Shown: piece after piece, positions 23,493-24,353 of the stretch
How the letters are laid out: every line of letters starts with the position of its first letter
How positions within the stretch are numbered: the stretch's first letter is position 1
Origin: CAYNYM01 sp049366815
GTDB taxonomy: Bacteria; Desulfobacterota; DSM-4660; Desulfatiglandales; HGW-15
Length of the DNA: 24,353 nt
Assembly (NCBI GenBank): GCA_049366815.1
Contig: JBMNCO010000221.1
Coordinates: 1-24,353 of the forward strand
Reading direction: 5' to 3'
Program-made: the position numbers and the translations under genes
The notes under the pieces: model-generated
What the model saw: only the letters and a program-made list of their open reading frames with translations
The model's database searches: none
What the model was told of the DNA's origin: nothing

Positions 23493-24155
23493 TCACCCTT
23501 TATGAATGATATTCAGTGCGAGATCCACCACCTCCCTCACTTCCATTTCACTCGTATCGATGATCATGGCATCCTCTGCGGGCCGTAAAGGGGCAATCGC
23601 CCTGGCGGAATCCTGTGCATCACGCTTTCTGAGCTCTTCCTCAACCTCTCCCGGAGACACATCTTCGCCTCTGTCCTCTCTTTCCTTGAAGCGTCTCATC
23701 GCCCGCACACCGGGGGACGCCGTAAGGAAGAATTTGTGATCTGCATCCGGAAAAACCACACTCCCCATATCACGCCCCTCCGCCACAAGGCTGCCTTCCC
23801 TGCCGATTTTCCGCTGGAGTTCGGTCATCGCTTCCCGGACCTGTCCAACGGCGGAAACCCGGGAGGAGAGCATATCCATCTCGGGAGTGCGTATGGCCGA
23901 AGAAATGTCCTCCTTACCGGAGTATAATCTGCTTCCGGTCCCATCCTCGGAAAATTTCAGGTCCAAATCCATGCAGAGGGCCTTGAGGCTTACTTCGTCC
24001 CGGATATCGATTTTTCGTCTCTTGACGTAAAGGGCGACAGCCCGGTACATGGCGCCTGTATCCAAATACAAGACACCCAGTCTTTTCGCAAGAAGGCGGC
24101 TGACTGTACTCTTACCGGAACCTGCGGGTCCGTCGACTGTAACGATCATCTTCAC
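23493..24155 (-). CDS. cmk: Cytidylate kinase
   Basis: The 220-residue nucleoside monophosphate kinase phosphorylates CMP and dCMP. It has P-loop VDGPAGSGKST (7-17), YLDTGAMYRAVAL (30-42), the CMP-binding REGSLVAEGRDMGSVVFPDAD region (about 119-139), LTASPGVRAMRRFKE (144-158), and RDAQDSARAIAPLRPAEDA (178-196). All are diagnostic for bacterial Cmk. The start is GTG at 24155 with AAGGAAAC 5 bases upstream; an in-frame ATG two codons later is less well spaced. The ribosome site is exactly the target duplication of the mobile element at 24169-24299, so that element forms part of the leader or lies between the gene and its promoter. The 154 bases between the cmk stop and the rpsA start hold no gene or clear terminator. 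Confidence 0.96.
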   Translation of the reverse strand: MKMIVTVDGPAGSGKSTVSRLLAKRLGVLYLDTGAMYRAVALYVKRRKIDIRDEVSLKALCMDLDLKFSEDGTGSRLYSGKEDISSAIRTPEMDMLSSRVSAVGQVREAMTELQRKIGREGSLVAEGRDMGSVVFPDADHKFFLTASPGVRAMRRFKEREDRGEDVSPGEVEEELRKRDAQDSARAIAPLRPAEDAMIIDTSEMEVREVVDLALNIIHKG

Positions 24156-24168
24156 GGTCCGTTTCCTT

Positions 24169-24299
24169 GTATGAATTTAGCCCTTTCCAATAACTGTGTG
24201 GAAATCATGCTCCCTTTCTGAAGTGACCAGCGGGAGCTTCGGAACGTAAGAAAGGGTGCATGATTTCCTTTGGAATTTTTCAAAGGGATAAAATGTTAC
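24169..24299 (+). mobile_element. MITE-like element, long form (copy 5) with exact 8-bp target duplication
   Basis: The 131-bp element is the only complete long copy. The left end is GTATGAATTTAGCCCTTT; the right end, read on the minus strand, is GTAACATTTTATCCCTTT. In the centre, 24200-24218 and 24250-24268 form a 19-bp inverted repeat with one mismatch around a 31-base loop. The flanks GTTTCCTT (24161-24168) and GTTTCCTT (24300-24307) are identical. No coding capacity. It lies 13 bp upstream of the cmk start, and the left duplication (AAGGAAAC on the coding strand) serves as the cmk Shine-Dalgarno. The remaining 46 bases of the window show nothing recognisable. Confidence 0.92.
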
Positions 24300-24353
24300 G
24301 TTTCCTTTTGATGCGCCGGAAGCGAGGGAGCGGAGTCTCTTGGCGGATCGCAA

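Overview
The window looks like chromosomal DNA of an anaerobic deltaproteobacterium (Desulfobacterota). This is inferred from gene content and style, not from a database match. It carries a tungsten-type aldehyde:ferredoxin oxidoreductase with its own ubiquitin-like and E1-like partners, a CooC-type nickel ATPase, a sigma-54 two-component pair next to a prepilin peptidase, and a cmk-rpsA-sppA order. Coding density is high and most genes have clear Shine-Dalgarno sites. I see no rRNA, tRNA, CRISPR array or intact transposase gene.

Layout. 81-1238: a PLP-dependent Cys/Met metabolism enzyme. 1380-6208: a sigma-54-type promoter followed by three translationally overlapping genes: a PilB/GspE-type ATPase with eight tandem MshEN-like repeats, a MinD/FlhG-like ATPase, and an HDOD protein. 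6337-7716: a half-size EamA transporter and a CooC-like ATPase. 7824-10303: serC and asnS, closed by a good intrinsic terminator. 10405-10770 (minus): a small PilZ-like protein. 11233-14971: an AOR gene (minus) divergent from two MoaD/ThiS-like genes and a ThiF/MoeB-like E1 gene (plus). 15197-15895: a ComB-family phosphatase. 15967-19688 (minus): prepilin peptidase, histidine kinase and NtrC-type regulator in one operon. 19835-20425: a YciO-family protein. 20437-24155 (minus): cmk, rpsA and sppA.

The strongest unexplained signal is a small non-coding mobile element family. Four copies (1-52 cut by the window edge, 7722-7799, 14994-15070, 24169-24299) and two half copies (10944-10977, 11135-11170) lie only between genes. 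Both ends read GTA...TTTAGCCCTTT as imperfect terminal inverted repeats. The long form has a near-perfect central palindrome, and the short forms have lost it at two different junctions. All three copies that can be tested are flanked by 8-bp direct repeats: TAAATTTT exact, GTTTCCTT exact, and TCCATTTC/GCCATTTC 7 of 8. The GTAA-type tip and 8-bp duplications resemble IS66-family insertion sequences, so I read these as non-autonomous miniature elements (MITEs), possibly IS66-derived. Two insertions landed on functional bases (the cooC stop codon and the cmk ribosome binding site), and the target duplication kept both intact.

Functionally, the window joins a surface-appendage/second-messenger theme (PilB-like ATPase with putative c-di-GMP-sensing repeats, PilZ, HDOD, prepilin peptidase, sigma-54 regulator and promoter) to a tungsten/nickel anaerobic metabolism theme (AOR module, CooC) and to housekeeping genes.
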